In this document: piece by piece, positions 42,897-51,501 of the stretch
Numbering within the stretch: position 1 is the first letter of the stretch
How the letters are laid out: each line of letters opens with the position of its first letter
NCBI RefSeq assembly: GCF_018829635.1
Contig: NZ_JAHKKG010000016.1
Coordinates: 62,001-126,000, forward strand
From: Paractinoplanes bogorensis
Lineage (GTDB): Bacteria; Actinomycetota; Actinomycetes; Mycobacteriales; Micromonosporaceae
Direction: 5' to 3'
DNA length: 64,000 nt
Notes under the pieces: model-generated
The model's database searches: none
What the model saw: the letters and a program-made list of their open reading frames with translations, nothing else
Told to the model about the DNA's origin: nothing
Translations under genes and position numbers: made by a program

Positions 42897-44605
42897 TTGG
42901 GGAGGACCCAGATCGGGTTGGTGTAGAACCACAGGTCGCCCCACGGGTCGGCGTCGCCGACGACGTCGAGCTTCGGGCCGACCGGGTCGACCGACGCGCC
43001 CATCAGGCCGGGCTGGGTGCGGTTGCCGTCGGTGCCGCGGACGCGGACGTAGAACGGCTTGTCGAGGCGGCCGAAGTTGTAGGTCAGAGTGACCCGCTTG
43101 GCGCCCTTCGAGATCTCGAACGACTTGACCACCTTGGTGTTCGGGGCGGTGAAGGCGTCCTTGTCGGTGACCGGGCCGGTGACCGAGCCGACGATGACGT
43201 CGACGCGCTTGAGCACCGGGATGAACTGCGCCCAGTTGGGCACGTCCTGCAGATCGATGTCGAGCACGATCTCGGTCGCGGTGCCCCGCTTGACCTGCAG
43301 CACGCCGCCGAGCGGGGTGCCGGAGTGCGAGCGGCGGTCGCCGTCGACCCGGACGCGGGCGTCCAGGCCCTTGATCAGGCGGCCGTGGTCGACCCAGACG
43401 CGGCCGGCGCGCAGGCCGTCCATGACCTGCTTGTAGCCCCACGACGACGCACCGACGGTGGTGCGGCCGTAGAAGCCGGGCCAGAAGTCGCCCGCCGTGG
43501 TCAGCGTCTTGCCGGTGTAGACCGGGTCGTTGTACTTGCCGTTGACCTCGAAGTTGCTGTCCGGGCCCCGGTCCGACTGGTCCAGGTAGTTGACGTGCGA
43601 GTCCGAGTTGACGGTGATCCACCACGCCTTGCCCTCGGCGAGCAGGCTGTCCCACAGGCCGCCGACGGTGGAGGTCATCCAGTCGAAGCCGCCCCAGGTG
43701 CGGTAGCTCTCCAGCGGGTAGCCCGCGTACGAGGCGGCCGACGGGTTGTTGTCGTAGTAGCCACGCGCGCCACCACGGCCGTTCGGGGCCGGGATGCCCG
43801 CGGCCTGGTGGCCGGGCGCGCCCTCGAAGCCGATGGCGACCGTCGGGTCGGCGTCGCGCCAGTTGCGGATCTCGTGCGGCGAGTCGATGCCGCGGCGGGC
43901 CGGGTGGTTGGCCAGGAACAGGGCGGCCTCGACCTTGCGCGCCTTCACCTGCGAACCGAGGAACTTGATGCCGGCGATCGCGGCGGCCTCGTTCTGCTCC
44001 GGCGTGTTGGTGGTGGGCAGCAGGTTGCCGTCGTAGTTGGTCTCGAACTGCTTGAGAACCTCGACCTCGTGCTTGCTGGGCGCCACGAAGACGGTCGCGT
44101 GCTCGGCGGCCGGGATGTTCCACTCGAGACCCTGGAAGGTCAGCAGGTCCCGGATCTCCTCGCGGGTGGCCCGGATGTCCGGGTTCACCTTCTCGACGCC
44201 GATCTTGGCGTGCGTGACGCTGCCGTGGTCGGTGATGACGACCCAGTCGAGACCGAACGCGTGGCCGTGCTTGGCCTGGTCGATCACCCGGTACTGGGCG
44301 TCCGAGCTGTACTGCGTGTGGATGTGGTGGTCACCCGCGAGCCAGGTGAAACCGCCCTTGGCGGAGCCGCCGCCCTGCGGGCCGTGGCTGTGCGGCAGGC
44401 CGGCGGCCTGGGCGGCCGACGGGGTGGCGAGCACGGAGGCGGCCGCGCCCGCGCCGAGCAGGCCGGCGCCGCGCAGGAAGCCACGCCGTGAGACGTCGGA
44501 CGGCGACAGTTCGCTGTCCGGGATGCTCAGGTCGAGGGCCGGAGGAACGTCGCCGCCGGTGGTCTCGAGGTCGTGGTCGTGATGGTGGTCGTGGCCGTGA
44601 CCCAT
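42893..44605 (-). CDS. Tat-exported PHP-domain metallohydrolase
   Basis: A 570-residue protein. The N-terminus is His-rich (GHGHDHHHDHD, a possible metal-binding arm). Next comes a twin-arginine signal SRRGFL at 39-44 with a hydrophobic run, so the folded enzyme is exported. The PHP domain begins at about 88 (WLAGDHHIHTQYS, VITDHGSVTHA, NHPARRGIDSPHEI, NSDSHVNYL), giving the His/Asp cluster for a trinuclear metal site. PHP enzymes cleave phosphoesters. The last 150 residues are beta-rich. ATG at 44605 follows GGGAGA and gives the Tat signal. Confidence 0.85.
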   Translation of the reverse strand: MGHGHDHHHDHDLETTGGDVPPALDLSIPDSELSPSDVSRRGFLRGAGLLGAGAAASVLATPSAAQAAGLPHSHGPQGGGSAKGGFTWLAGDHHIHTQYSSDAQYRVIDQAKHGHAFGLDWVVITDHGSVTHAKIGVEKVNPDIRATREEIRDLLTFQGLEWNIPAAEHATVFVAPSKHEVEVLKQFETNYDGNLLPTTNTPEQNEAAAIAGIKFLGSQVKARKVEAALFLANHPARRGIDSPHEIRNWRDADPTVAIGFEGAPGHQAAGIPAPNGRGGARGYYDNNPSAASYAGYPLESYRTWGGFDWMTSTVGGLWDSLLAEGKAWWITVNSDSHVNYLDQSDRGPDSNFEVNGKYNDPVYTGKTLTTAGDFWPGFYGRTTVGASSWGYKQVMDGLRAGRVWVDHGRLIKGLDARVRVDGDRRSHSGTPLGGVLQVKRGTATEIVLDIDLQDVPNWAQFIPVLKRVDVIVGSVTGPVTDKDAFTAPNTKVVKSFEISKGAKRVTLTYNFGRLDKPFYVRVRGTDGNRTQPGLMGASVDPVGPKLDVVGDADPWGDLWFYTNPIWVLPK

Positions 44606-44791
44606 ATCAGTGATCTCCCACAAATGGATGCATGCGTACGTCGCCACACATTCGTCGTGATAGATCAACAAAGCATGTACCGAGGTTGACTTTCGTCAGT
44701 ACGGGCGACTGCCGTTCGGGTCGGGTGGCCCGCCTACCTGCGCATCTGATGTCCGGATCGTGAAGTTGACCCGCGGCGATACCGGCGAAAG

Positions 44792-45592
44792 TCAGATGAT
44801 GGGGCGGAACAGGCCGAGGGTGATGGACGTACCGAGGGCCAGGGCCGACAGCACCAGAGCCCCGGCTATCAGCGCGATGTCGGCCGTACGAAAGGACTGC
44901 TTGCGTGCGTACGTGCGGGGCAGCCCGGAGTCGAAGCCGCGCGCGTCCATCGCCACGGCCAGCCGTCCGCCGCGGCGCAGGGCCCCGACCAGCAGGGCGA
45001 AGGCGGTCGAGACGAAAAGGCGTACGGCCGCAAACGGGTTGTGCCCGGCGTCGATGCCCCGGGCCCGCCGGGCCAGGGTGAGCATCTGCCACTCGGCACC
45101 GAGCAGGGGAAGCAGGCGGAATGCGGCCAGCGCGCCCACCGCGAACCGGGCCGGGGCCTTCGCGTTCTGCACCAGCGCGTCGGCCAGGTCGGTCGGGTCG
45201 GTGGTGGCGAACAACAGCACGCCCGGCACGGCCACCGCGAACAGCCGCAGGATCAGGCCCAGGGCCGACATCAGCACGCCGGTCGTGACGTCGAACGGGC
45301 CCAGATCGAGCAGCAGGGTGCCGCTGCGGTTGGCCGAGAACAACACCATAGTGATCAGCAGGCCGAGCGACGCCACCAGCACCGGCCAGGCCCGCCGGGC
45401 CAGAGTGGAGTAACGCAGGCCGAAGAACGGCACCACGGCCAGTTCGATCGCGAGCGCGAGAGCGGGCGTCAGCGGGTCGAGCGTGGCGATCAGCGGCAGC
45501 GAGAAGAGCAGGGCGGCGGCCAGCTTGGCCACCGGGTTGCGCCGGGCCAGCGGCGCCGCCGGATCGGCGATCGGCTCCAGGGCGAGGGTCAT
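44792..45592 (-). CDS. ykoC: ECF transporter T component (YkoC-like)
   Basis: A 266-residue membrane protein of the CbiQ/EcfT type. About five helices are followed by the coupling helix region ARRARGIDAG and RRGGRLAVAMDARGF, which carry the Ala-Arg-Gly contacts to the ATPases. It couples ATP hydrolysis to toppling of the substrate-binding S component. Its ATG overlaps the stop of the double-ATPase gene. The set E-D-C in this order behind a TPP riboswitch identifies the thiamine/HMP transporter YkoEDC. Confidence 0.88.
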   Translation of the reverse strand: MTLALEPIADPAAPLARRNPVAKLAAALLFSLPLIATLDPLTPALALAIELAVVPFFGLRYSTLARRAWPVLVASLGLLITMVLFSANRSGTLLLDLGPFDVTTGVLMSALGLILRLFAVAVPGVLLFATTDPTDLADALVQNAKAPARFAVGALAAFRLLPLLGAEWQMLTLARRARGIDAGHNPFAAVRLFVSTAFALLVGALRRGGRLAVAMDARGFDSGLPRTYARKQSFRTADIALIAGALVLSALALGTSITLGLFRPII

Positions 45593-47019
45593 GAACGTGG
45601 CCGCCGGTGGGGGAGCGGGTCGTGCCGGCGGGCCGGGCCGAGCGCGAACGTGCGGTCGGCCACCGTCTGCACGAAGTCGTCGTCGTGGGTGACGGCCACG
45701 ATCGCGTGCCCGTCGTCGCGCAGCGTGGCCAGCAGGGTGACCAGCTCGATCCAGGTGCGCCGGTCCTGCCCGAAGGTCGGCTCGTCGAGCACGAGCAGCC
45801 GGGGCGCGGTGGCCAGCGCCGTGGCCACGCTCAACCGGCGGGCCTCCCCACCCGACAGCGTGTACGGGTTGGCCGCCGCCAGTTTCGTCAGCCGCAACCG
45901 TTCGAGCAGGTCGGAGACGGTAGCCGCGACCGCCGCGGGTGCCTTGCCGAGCCGCCGCGGACCGACCGCGAGCTCGTCGGACACCCGCGCGGTGACGAAC
46001 TGGTGCTCCGGGTTCTGGAACACCGACCCGATCCGCCCGGTCAGGGTGGCCGCTCGCCATTTGTGCGGCGGTCGCTGATCGCCGAATCCGCGCACCCGGC
46101 CCCCGCTCGGCGCCAGCAGCCCACCCAGCAGCAGCGCCAGCGTCGACTTGCCGGCCCCGTTCGGCCCGGTCACGGCCAGCAGCTCGCCCGGCCCGGCCCC
46201 GAGGCACACCGGCGCGAGGCGTTGATCGACCGAGACCTTTTCCGCCCGTACGAGCTCAGGAGTCGCCGCCGATGCCGACTTGAGCGGTGGAATGGTGAAC
46301 CCGGGCACCCACACGCCCTCGTCGGCCAGCCGGTCGCCGTAGGCCGCGAACACCATCTCGGGCGTCCCGTCGGCCCGCACCCCACCGCCCGGCTCGAGCA
46401 CCACCACCCGGTCGACCAGCGGCAACACCTCGGCCACCCGGTGCTCGACCAGGATCATGGTGGTGCCGGTCAGAGATCCGAGGCTTTCCCGTACGAGGGT
46501 GGCGCCGGCCGGATCCAGATTGGCTGTCGGTTCGTCGAGCAGCAGCAGTCCCGGCCGCAGGGCCAGCACCCCGGCCAGCGCGAGCCGCTGCGCCTCCCCG
46601 CCGGAGAGGGCCGCGGTCGAGCGGGTGATCGGATAGGGGAAGCCGACCCGGTCGAGCGCGTCGCTGACCCGCGGCCAGATCTGGGCCGGCGGCACGCCCC
46701 GGTTCTCCAGCCCGAACGCCACGTCGTCGCCGCTGCGCGCCATGACGAGCTGGGTCTGGGGGTCTTGGAAGACGATGCCGACCTGGTCGCGGGCCTTGCG
46801 CGGGTCGAGTCCGTCGATCTCGATCGTGCCCTCGGCCTCGCCCGAATCCTCCGGGAGCAGGCCGGACAGCGCGGCGAGCAGGGTGCTCTTGCCGGCCCCG
46901 GAAGGACCGAGCAGGAGCACCCGCTCGCCGTGCGCGATGTGCAGGTCGACGTCGCGGACGGCCCAGGCCCGGCGGCCCGCGTGCCGCCAGCCGAATCCGC
47001 GAAGGACGACCTCACTCAT
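45589..47019 (-). CDS. ykoD: ECF transporter double ATPase (YkoD-like)
   Basis: A 476-residue fusion of two ECF ATPase domains. Domain 1: Walker A GPSGAGKST (38-46), Q-loop VFQDPQTQ, signature LSGGEAQR, Walker B LLLLDEPT. Domain 2 (from about 275): Walker A GPNGAGKST, VFQNPEHQ, LSGGEARR, LLVLDEPT. Both sites look functional. Fusion of EcfA and EcfA' is typical of YkoD. ATG at 47019 lies 19 bases after the ykoE stop; a TTG in the same frame at 47037 is less likely. Confidence 0.92.
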   Translation of the reverse strand: MSEVVLRGFGWRHAGRRAWAVRDVDLHIAHGERVLLLGPSGAGKSTLLAALSGLLPEDSGEAEGTIEIDGLDPRKARDQVGIVFQDPQTQLVMARSGDDVAFGLENRGVPPAQIWPRVSDALDRVGFPYPITRSTAALSGGEAQRLALAGVLALRPGLLLLDEPTANLDPAGATLVRESLGSLTGTTMILVEHRVAEVLPLVDRVVVLEPGGGVRADGTPEMVFAAYGDRLADEGVWVPGFTIPPLKSASAATPELVRAEKVSVDQRLAPVCLGAGPGELLAVTGPNGAGKSTLALLLGGLLAPSGGRVRGFGDQRPPHKWRAATLTGRIGSVFQNPEHQFVTARVSDELAVGPRRLGKAPAAVAATVSDLLERLRLTKLAAANPYTLSGGEARRLSVATALATAPRLLVLDEPTFGQDRRTWIELVTLLATLRDDGHAIVAVTHDDDFVQTVADRTFALGPARRHDPLPHRRPRS

Positions 47020-47038
47020 TGGTGTGATTGATATCAAA

Positions 47039-47611
47039 TCAGACGAGCGCGCGCGACCGACCGGCCGGGAAACGGTCGAGCACCCCCGTCTGGGCCAGTG
47101 CCCGGGTCAGCAGCACGGCCCCCAGACCGGCGATCACCAGCGAGGAGGCGGCGGTGATGAGGACGTACGGGATCCGGAACGAGCCCCACGCCGTGTCGGG
47201 ATACCAGACGAAGACGTCGTAGACCGCCGCCACGATTCCCGCCGTCGCCCCGGCCAGCAGCGCCACCGGCAGGCGGTAGACCTTGTAGGCGAAGATCGCG
47301 AAGATCAGCTCGGCGCCGAGGGCCTCGAGCGGCCCCTGCACCGCGATCGTCCAGCCCCAGCTCGTGCCGATCGCCACCGACACGAGTGCGGCCAGCGAGA
47401 GCGTGTAGAACGCGGCGCCGGGCTTGCGGATGATCAGTGCCCCGAGCACGGCCGGCACCAGCCAGACGCCGTAGAGCAGGGCCCGGCCGGGCAGCGGAAT
47501 GGCGTCGGCGGGGCCGTTGTAGAGCAGGCCCCACGCCCAGAAGATGACGCCGAAGGCCACGGCGACGATCGAGGCTATGACGATGTCGATCGTCCGCCAA
47601 CGGTTGTTCAT
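47039..47611 (-). CDS. ykoE: ECF transporter S component, thiamine/HMP-specific (YkoE-like)
   Basis: A 190-residue membrane protein with five to six helices (TIDIVIASIVAVAFGVIFWAW, LYGVWLVPAVLGALII, YTLSLAALVSVAIG, LPVALLAGATAGIVAAVYDVF are partial). YkoE binds thiamine or hydroxymethylpyrimidine. The ATG at 47611 follows GGGAGG by 6 bases, and that ribosome site sits in a hairpin downstream of a TPP riboswitch, so translation should shut off when thiamine diphosphate is abundant. First gene of ykoEDC. Confidence 0.88.
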   Translation of the reverse strand: MNNRWRTIDIVIASIVAVAFGVIFWAWGLLYNGPADAIPLPGRALLYGVWLVPAVLGALIIRKPGAAFYTLSLAALVSVAIGTSWGWTIAVQGPLEALGAELIFAIFAYKVYRLPVALLAGATAGIVAAVYDVFVWYPDTAWGSFRIPYVLITAASSLVIAGLGAVLLTRALAQTGVLDRFPAGRSRALV

Positions 47612-47617
47612 GATGAA

Positions 47618-47639
47618 CCTCCCAGTGGGTACCGGGAGG
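47618..47639 (-). promoter_or_regulatory. Ribosome-site-sequestering hairpin of ykoE
   Basis: On the minus strand the ykoE Shine-Dalgarno GGGAGG (47623-47618) can pair with CCTCCC 10 bases upstream (47639-47634). This is a plausible expression platform for the riboswitch: with TPP bound the hairpin hides the ribosome site. The alternative pairing partner was not worked out. Confidence 0.6.
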
Positions 47640-47697
47640 AGACGCACGCCATGGCCGGGCGGACCCGGACACGGCGCGGCTGGAGAAAAGACCGAAC

Positions 47698-47772
47698 TTC
47701 CTGCGCTGGCATTACCCAGATCAGGTGCGAGGGTCTGCGGTTGCCCGCACTCTCAGCGCTGTGCGCTCCCCT
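47698..47772 (-). ncRNA. TPP riboswitch (THI element)
   Basis: Read on the minus strand the segment contains the conserved pieces in order: GGGGAGC, GCTGAGAG, GCAGACCCTC, ACCTGATCTGGGTAATGCCAGCG (shown in part) and CAGGAAG. These are the universal TPP-sensing core of the THI box. It sits about 85 bases upstream of ykoE, the S component of a thiamine transporter, an exact functional match. Regulation is most likely translational, through the hairpin at 47618-47639. Confidence 0.95.
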
Positions 47773-47864
47773 GTCGGATGAGGTGTTCCGTCACCGGAAT
47801 ACCTCGCTATGTTTCGATGACGCTAACACCGCAGTTCGCAGGGCGAAAGCGAGGGAGAGATCAC

Positions 47865-48683
47865 ATGGAGATCAAAGCCCGGGGGCTGACCTTCGACGTG
47901 TACGAGGGCGGACCGGCCGACGGCGATCCGGTGCTCCTGCTGCACGGCTTCCCGCAGGACCACCGCGAGTTCGATCTGCTCGCGCCCCGGCTGCACGAGA
48001 AAGGCCTGCGCACGTACGCCCTGGACCAGCGCGGCACCTCGCCCGGCGCGCGCCCGTCCGACGTCGGCGCCTACCGCCTGAGCGAGCCGACCGCCGACGC
48101 GGTGGCCGTGCTCGACGCTCTCGGCCTGGAATCGGCCCACGTGATCGGCCACGACTGGGGTGCGATCGTCGGCTGGTGGCTGGCCGCCGGGCACCCCGAG
48201 CGCGTACGCACCCTGACCGCGGTCTCGGTGCCGCACCCCAAGGCACTCGGCCTGGCCTTGCGGACCCGGGCCTCGCAGCGCGCCCGCATGTCGTACTTCA
48301 AGGTGTTCCAGTCGTCCATCGCCGAACGCTTCCTGCTGGCCGGCGACGGCGCGGTGCTGAAGGCCATGCTCAAGCCGATCGGCGAGCGCGGCCTCCAATA
48401 CGTCGAGTCGATGCGCGACGACCCGGGCCGGCTCACCGGCGGCCTGAACTGGTACCGCGCCTCGGCGTCGCGCCAGAACCAGGCCGGCATCGTCAGCGTC
48501 CCCACCACCTATGTCTGGAGCGACAAGGACGGCGTGGTGACGCTGGCCGCCGCGTTGCGCACCCGAGACTGGGTCGAGGCCGACTACCAGCTGGTCGCGA
48601 TGCGCGGGATCAGCCACTGGGTGCCCGAGCAGGCCTCGGCCGCCCTGGCCGACGCCGCGCTGAAGCGCATCGGCAAGGCCTAG
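47865..48683 (+). CDS. Alpha/beta hydrolase, epoxide-hydrolase-like
   Basis: A 272-residue alpha/beta-fold hydrolase. The oxyanion motif is HGFPQ (27-31) and the nucleophile elbow GHDWGA places Asp at residue 97. An Asp nucleophile with HGxP points to epoxide hydrolase or haloalkane dehalogenase rather than an esterase. The catalytic His is in GISHWVP. ATG at 47865 is preceded by GAGGGAGA. It is divergent from the ykoE riboswitch region and otherwise isolated. Confidence 0.87.
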   Translation: MEIKARGLTFDVYEGGPADGDPVLLLHGFPQDHREFDLLAPRLHEKGLRTYALDQRGTSPGARPSDVGAYRLSEPTADAVAVLDALGLESAHVIGHDWGAIVGWWLAAGHPERVRTLTAVSVPHPKALGLALRTRASQRARMSYFKVFQSSIAERFLLAGDGAVLKAMLKPIGERGLQYVESMRDDPGRLTGGLNWYRASASRQNQAGIVSVPTTYVWSDKDGVVTLAAALRTRDWVEADYQLVAMRGISHWVPEQASAALADAALKRIGKA

Positions 48684-48719
48684 TTTGGTCGTTGTCTATT
48701 CAGGGGAAACCGCTGCGTC

Positions 48720-49256
48720 ATGGTGGCCGAGAAGTCGCGCATCAAGAACGAGACCGAGAAGCAGCGCTGGGATCGCAACTTCGCCGACCTGCTGCAGGAG
48801 CTGCGGGTCGCGCAGACCGGCATCCAGATCCTGTTCGCGTTCCTGCTGACGCTGCCCTTCAGCAGCGGCTTCCCCAAGGTTTCGCAGTTCCAGAAGGACA
48901 CCTACGTGGTGGCGCTGCTCGCGACGGCGGCCGCCACCGCCATGATCATCGCGCCGGTCGCCTTCCACCGGGCGTTGTTCCGGCAGGGCCGCAAGCCCGA
49001 GCTGGTGCGCTACGCCCACCGGATGGCCACCGGCGGGCTCGGGTTCCTGCTGGTCGCGCTGGTCGCGTGTGTCCTGCTGGTGCTCGACTTCATCCTCACC
49101 CGGTGGATCGCCTGGGTCTTCACCGGTCTCGCGGCGGTCTTCTTCCTGAGCTTCTGGGTGGCGATCCCGTGGTTCCGGCGGACCTGGCTGGACGAGGACG
49201 CCGAGGAGGAGGACGAAGAGGTCAGCGGCGGGCCGACTTTAGACCGAGACGCTTGA
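48720..49256 (+). CDS. DUF6328 family membrane protein
   Basis: A 178-residue protein with four transmembrane helices. A charged cytoplasmic start (KNETEKQRWDRNFADLLQELRVAQTG) is followed by ILFAFLLTLPFSSGF, VALLATAAATAMIIAPVAFH, GFLLVALVACVLLVLDFIL and WVFTGLAAVFFLSFWVAI, then a very acidic tail. The N-terminal ELRVAQTGIQILFAFLL pattern is typical of actinobacterial DUF6328 proteins, whose role is unknown. It overlaps the convergent gene by 35 bases. Confidence 0.78.
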   Translation: MVAEKSRIKNETEKQRWDRNFADLLQELRVAQTGIQILFAFLLTLPFSSGFPKVSQFQKDTYVVALLATAAATAMIIAPVAFHRALFRQGRKPELVRYAHRMATGGLGFLLVALVACVLLVLDFILTRWIAWVFTGLAAVFFLSFWVAIPWFRRTWLDEDAEEEDEEVSGGPTLDRDA

Positions 49257-49830
49257 GTTCGAGCTCGGCCAGCGAATCGACCGCCGAGGCGTCGCCGTTG
49301 CGCCAGCTCTGCGCGATGTCGGGGCCGAGCTTGGCCAGCTTGTTCAGCGGCTGGGAGGCCAGGGCGCGCAGGGCCAGCAGGTCGCGGCCGGCGGGCTGAT
49401 CCCGTACGGCGGAAGCAACCGCGGCCCGGCGCATCCAGCGCAACCGCAACGGCAGCCAGAGGAAGAGCACCAGGGCGAACGGGACGGCCACCGCGATCAG
49501 CGCCACGATGATCGCCATCGTGTCGACGACCTCCTGCTGCTGACGGCCCGCCTCGGCCAGCGAACGGGCCGCGTCGGCGGCGCCGGTGAACGGCTTGACC
49601 AGCTGGTCACCGACCAGCGGCACCTTGCCGACCTTGCCGCCGGCGTCGCTCAGGTTGTCGGCGATGCCGCCGCCGGCGCTCTCCAGCTTGGCGCCGGGGA
49701 CGCCCAGTTTCTGCACCATGTCCTGCACCCAGAGACCCGCGCGGACCCACGCGTAGACCCAGAGCACCACGAAGATGTCGGTGAGGAGCTGGCGGACGGC
49801 GGTGGGGATCCGGTCGGCGTAGAGCTTCAC
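49222..49830 (-). CDS. Hypothetical membrane protein
   Basis: A 202-residue protein with two helices, one near the N-terminus (LLTDIFVVLWVYAWVRAGLWV) and one at about 105-125 (AIIVALIAVAVPFALVLFLWL), separated by an extracytoplasmic Gly-rich loop of about 75 residues. The C-terminus is cytosolic and helical. No family is recognised, but the same gene is probably conserved in related actinomycetes because codon bias is normal. It is followed upstream by the zur 3' repeats. Confidence 0.7.
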   Translation of the reverse strand: MKLYADRIPTAVRQLLTDIFVVLWVYAWVRAGLWVQDMVQKLGVPGAKLESAGGGIADNLSDAGGKVGKVPLVGDQLVKPFTGAADAARSLAEAGRQQQEVVDTMAIIVALIAVAVPFALVLFLWLPLRLRWMRRAAVASAVRDQPAGRDLLALRALASQPLNKLAKLGPDIAQSWRNGDASAVDSLAELELKRLGLKSARR

Positions 49831-49862
49831 CGGCTCAGCGTCCCATGTCGACCGGCCTCCCG

Positions 49863-49937
49863 CTTGCCGGGTTTGTCCGCGGCCGTCTCAGTACTTGGCG
49901 GGTTTGTCCGCGGCCGTCTCAGTGCTTGGCGGCGCAG
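49863..49937. repeat. 31-bp tandem repeat at the zur 3' end (about 2.4 copies)
   Basis: Units start at 49863, 49894 and, partially, at 49925. Units 1 and 2 differ at two bases. The terminal Ala-Lys-His-stop codons of zur lie in the third copy; the second copy would encode the same end again after the stop. This repeats the pattern seen at dnaJ, marR and the phosphatase/HAD junction. Confidence 0.85.
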
Positions 49938-50326
49938 TCCGGGCATGTCCCGAAGATCTCGAGCGTGTGCGAGACGTCGACGTAGCCGTGCCGGTTCGCC
50001 ACCTTGTCGGCCCACGACTCGACCGCCGGGCCCTCGACCTCGACCGCGGCGCCGCACTCCCGGCACACCAGATGGTGGTGGTGCCCCGAGCTGCACCGGC
50101 GGTAGAGATGCTCGCCGCCGGGCGGGCGCATGACGTCGATCTCGCCCGCGTCGGCCAGACCCTGCAGGGTGCGGTAGACCGTCGTCAGGCCCACCCGTTC
50201 CCCGCGTTCGCGCAGCCGGGCGTGCAGCTCCTGGGCGCTGTAGAAACCCTCGGCCTCGGACAGCACGGCACTGACCGCGGTGCGCTGCTTGGTGTTGCGC
50301 TGCGCGACACTCTGTTCGGCGCTCAC
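49919..50326 (-). CDS. zur: Fur family transcriptional regulator, probably Zur
   Basis: A 135-residue Fur-fold regulator: winged helix in the first 85 residues (TKQRTAVSAVLSEAEGFYSAQEL, VGLTTVYRTLQGLADAGEID) and a metal domain with HHHHLVCRECG and CPDCAAKH, whose two CxxC pairs form the structural zinc site. Its place as last gene of a zinc uptake operon with a Fur/Zur-type box points to Zur, the zinc-responsive member. Start at 50326 overlaps the ArsR stop. Confidence 0.9.
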   Translation of the reverse strand: MSAEQSVAQRNTKQRTAVSAVLSEAEGFYSAQELHARLRERGERVGLTTVYRTLQGLADAGEIDVMRPPGGEHLYRRCSSGHHHHLVCRECGAAVEVEGPAVESWADKVANRHGYVDVSHTLEIFGTCPDCAAKH

Positions 50327-50625
50327 GAACGAACCTCCCTCGCGTGACTGACCGCGTCGGCGACGATGTGCGCGACGTGATCGTCCACCAGCGAGTATGC
50401 GATCTCTCTGCCACGTCGTGCACCGCGGACCACCCCGGCGCCGCGCAGCACCCGCAGATGCTGCGACACCAAGGGCTGCGGCGCACCGAGCTTCTCCACC
50501 AGCTCGTGGACGCAGCGCTCGCCCACGCCCAACTCTGCCACGATCGCCACCCGGATCGGAGCCGACAGGGCGCGCAGCAGCTCACCGGCCGATTCGTACG
50601 CCTCGTACCCGCTCGTCGTCGTCAT
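50323..50625 (-). CDS. ArsR/SmtB family regulator
   Basis: A 100-residue winged-helix repressor (LRALSAPIRVAIVAELGVGERCVHELVEKLG, PLVSQHLRVLRGAGVV, shown in part). The single Cys in ERCVHEL and C-terminal His residues (DDHVAHIV) could bind zinc, since alpha-3N or alpha-5 sites of this family use Cys or Asp/His. It is translationally coupled between znuB and zur, so the operon makes two metalloregulators of opposite type. Zinc sensing is inferred from context. Confidence 0.88.
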   Translation of the reverse strand: MTTTSGYEAYESAGELLRALSAPIRVAIVAELGVGERCVHELVEKLGAPQPLVSQHLRVLRGAGVVRGARRGREIAYSLVDDHVAHIVADAVSHAREVRS

Positions 50626-51500
50626 CGGACCTCTGCCTCCTGCAGCACCACGTCGGGCGGTTCGATCTCACGCGGCGGCTGGGCCCGGCGGCGCAGCAAC
50701 CGCCGGGCGGCCGCGGCGGCGGTGATCGCGACGAACACGGCCAGGGCCAGGATCACGGTGGTGGCGCCGGGCGGGGTGTCGGCCTCGGCCGAGACGACCA
50801 CCCCGGCGCCGGCCGCGACCAGCCCGATCGTCATCGCCGCGACCATCGTCGTGCGGAAACCGCGGGTCACCTGCTGGGCCGCCGCCACCGGGATGACCAT
50901 CAGGGCCGAGACCAGCAACAGCCCAACCGTACGCATCGCGATGGTCACCGTGACCGCGGTCGTGACCGCCATCATCAGGTTGAGCGCGCGCACCGGCAGG
51001 CCACTGACCCGGGCGTACTCCTCGTCGTTGCAGACCGCGAACAGCGCCGGCCGGAACACCACCATGGCGACCAGCACGGCCAGCCCGAGCACCGCGATCA
51101 CCGCGATGTCCTGGGGCGAGGTGGTGATCAGCGAGCCGAACAGATATTGCACCAGGCTGTTGCTGTTGGCGTCGTTCGACAGCGCGACCAGCACCACGCC
51201 GCCCGCGATGCCGCCGTAGAACAGCAGCGCCAGGGCCAGGTCGCCGGACGTGCGGCCGCGTTCGCGGATCAGCTCGACGCCGACCGCGCCGATCGCGGCC
51301 ACGATCACGGCGCTGATCACCGGCGACTGGTTGAGCAGCAGTCCGACGCCGACGCCGGTCAGCGCCACGTGGCCGATGCCGTCGCCGATCAGCGACAACC
51401 GGCGCTGCACCAGATAGATGCCGAGGGCCGGAGCGGCCAGCCCGATGATCAACGCGCCGATCAGGGCTCGGATCATGAAGTCGTACTGGAAAAGGTCCAT
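50622..51500 (-). CDS. znuB: Zinc ABC transporter permease ZnuB
   Basis: A 292-residue permease with about eight helices (FMIRALIGALIIGLAAPALG, VISAVIVAAIGAVGVEL, IAVLGLAVLVAMVVF, and others) and the ABC-3 family motif region AMRTVGLLLVSALMVIPVAAA. It carries zinc across the membrane with ZnuA and ZnuC. The start lies one base after the znuC stop and the ArsR start overlaps the end. Confidence 0.92.
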   Translation of the reverse strand: MDLFQYDFMIRALIGALIIGLAAPALGIYLVQRRLSLIGDGIGHVALTGVGVGLLLNQSPVISAVIVAAIGAVGVELIRERGRTSGDLALALLFYGGIAGGVVLVALSNDANSNSLVQYLFGSLITTSPQDIAVIAVLGLAVLVAMVVFRPALFAVCNDEEYARVSGLPVRALNLMMAVTTAVTVTIAMRTVGLLLVSALMVIPVAAAQQVTRGFRTTMVAAMTIGLVAAGAGVVVSAEADTPPGATTVILALAVFVAITAAAAARRLLRRRAQPPREIEPPDVVLQEAEVR

Positions 51501-51501
51501 C

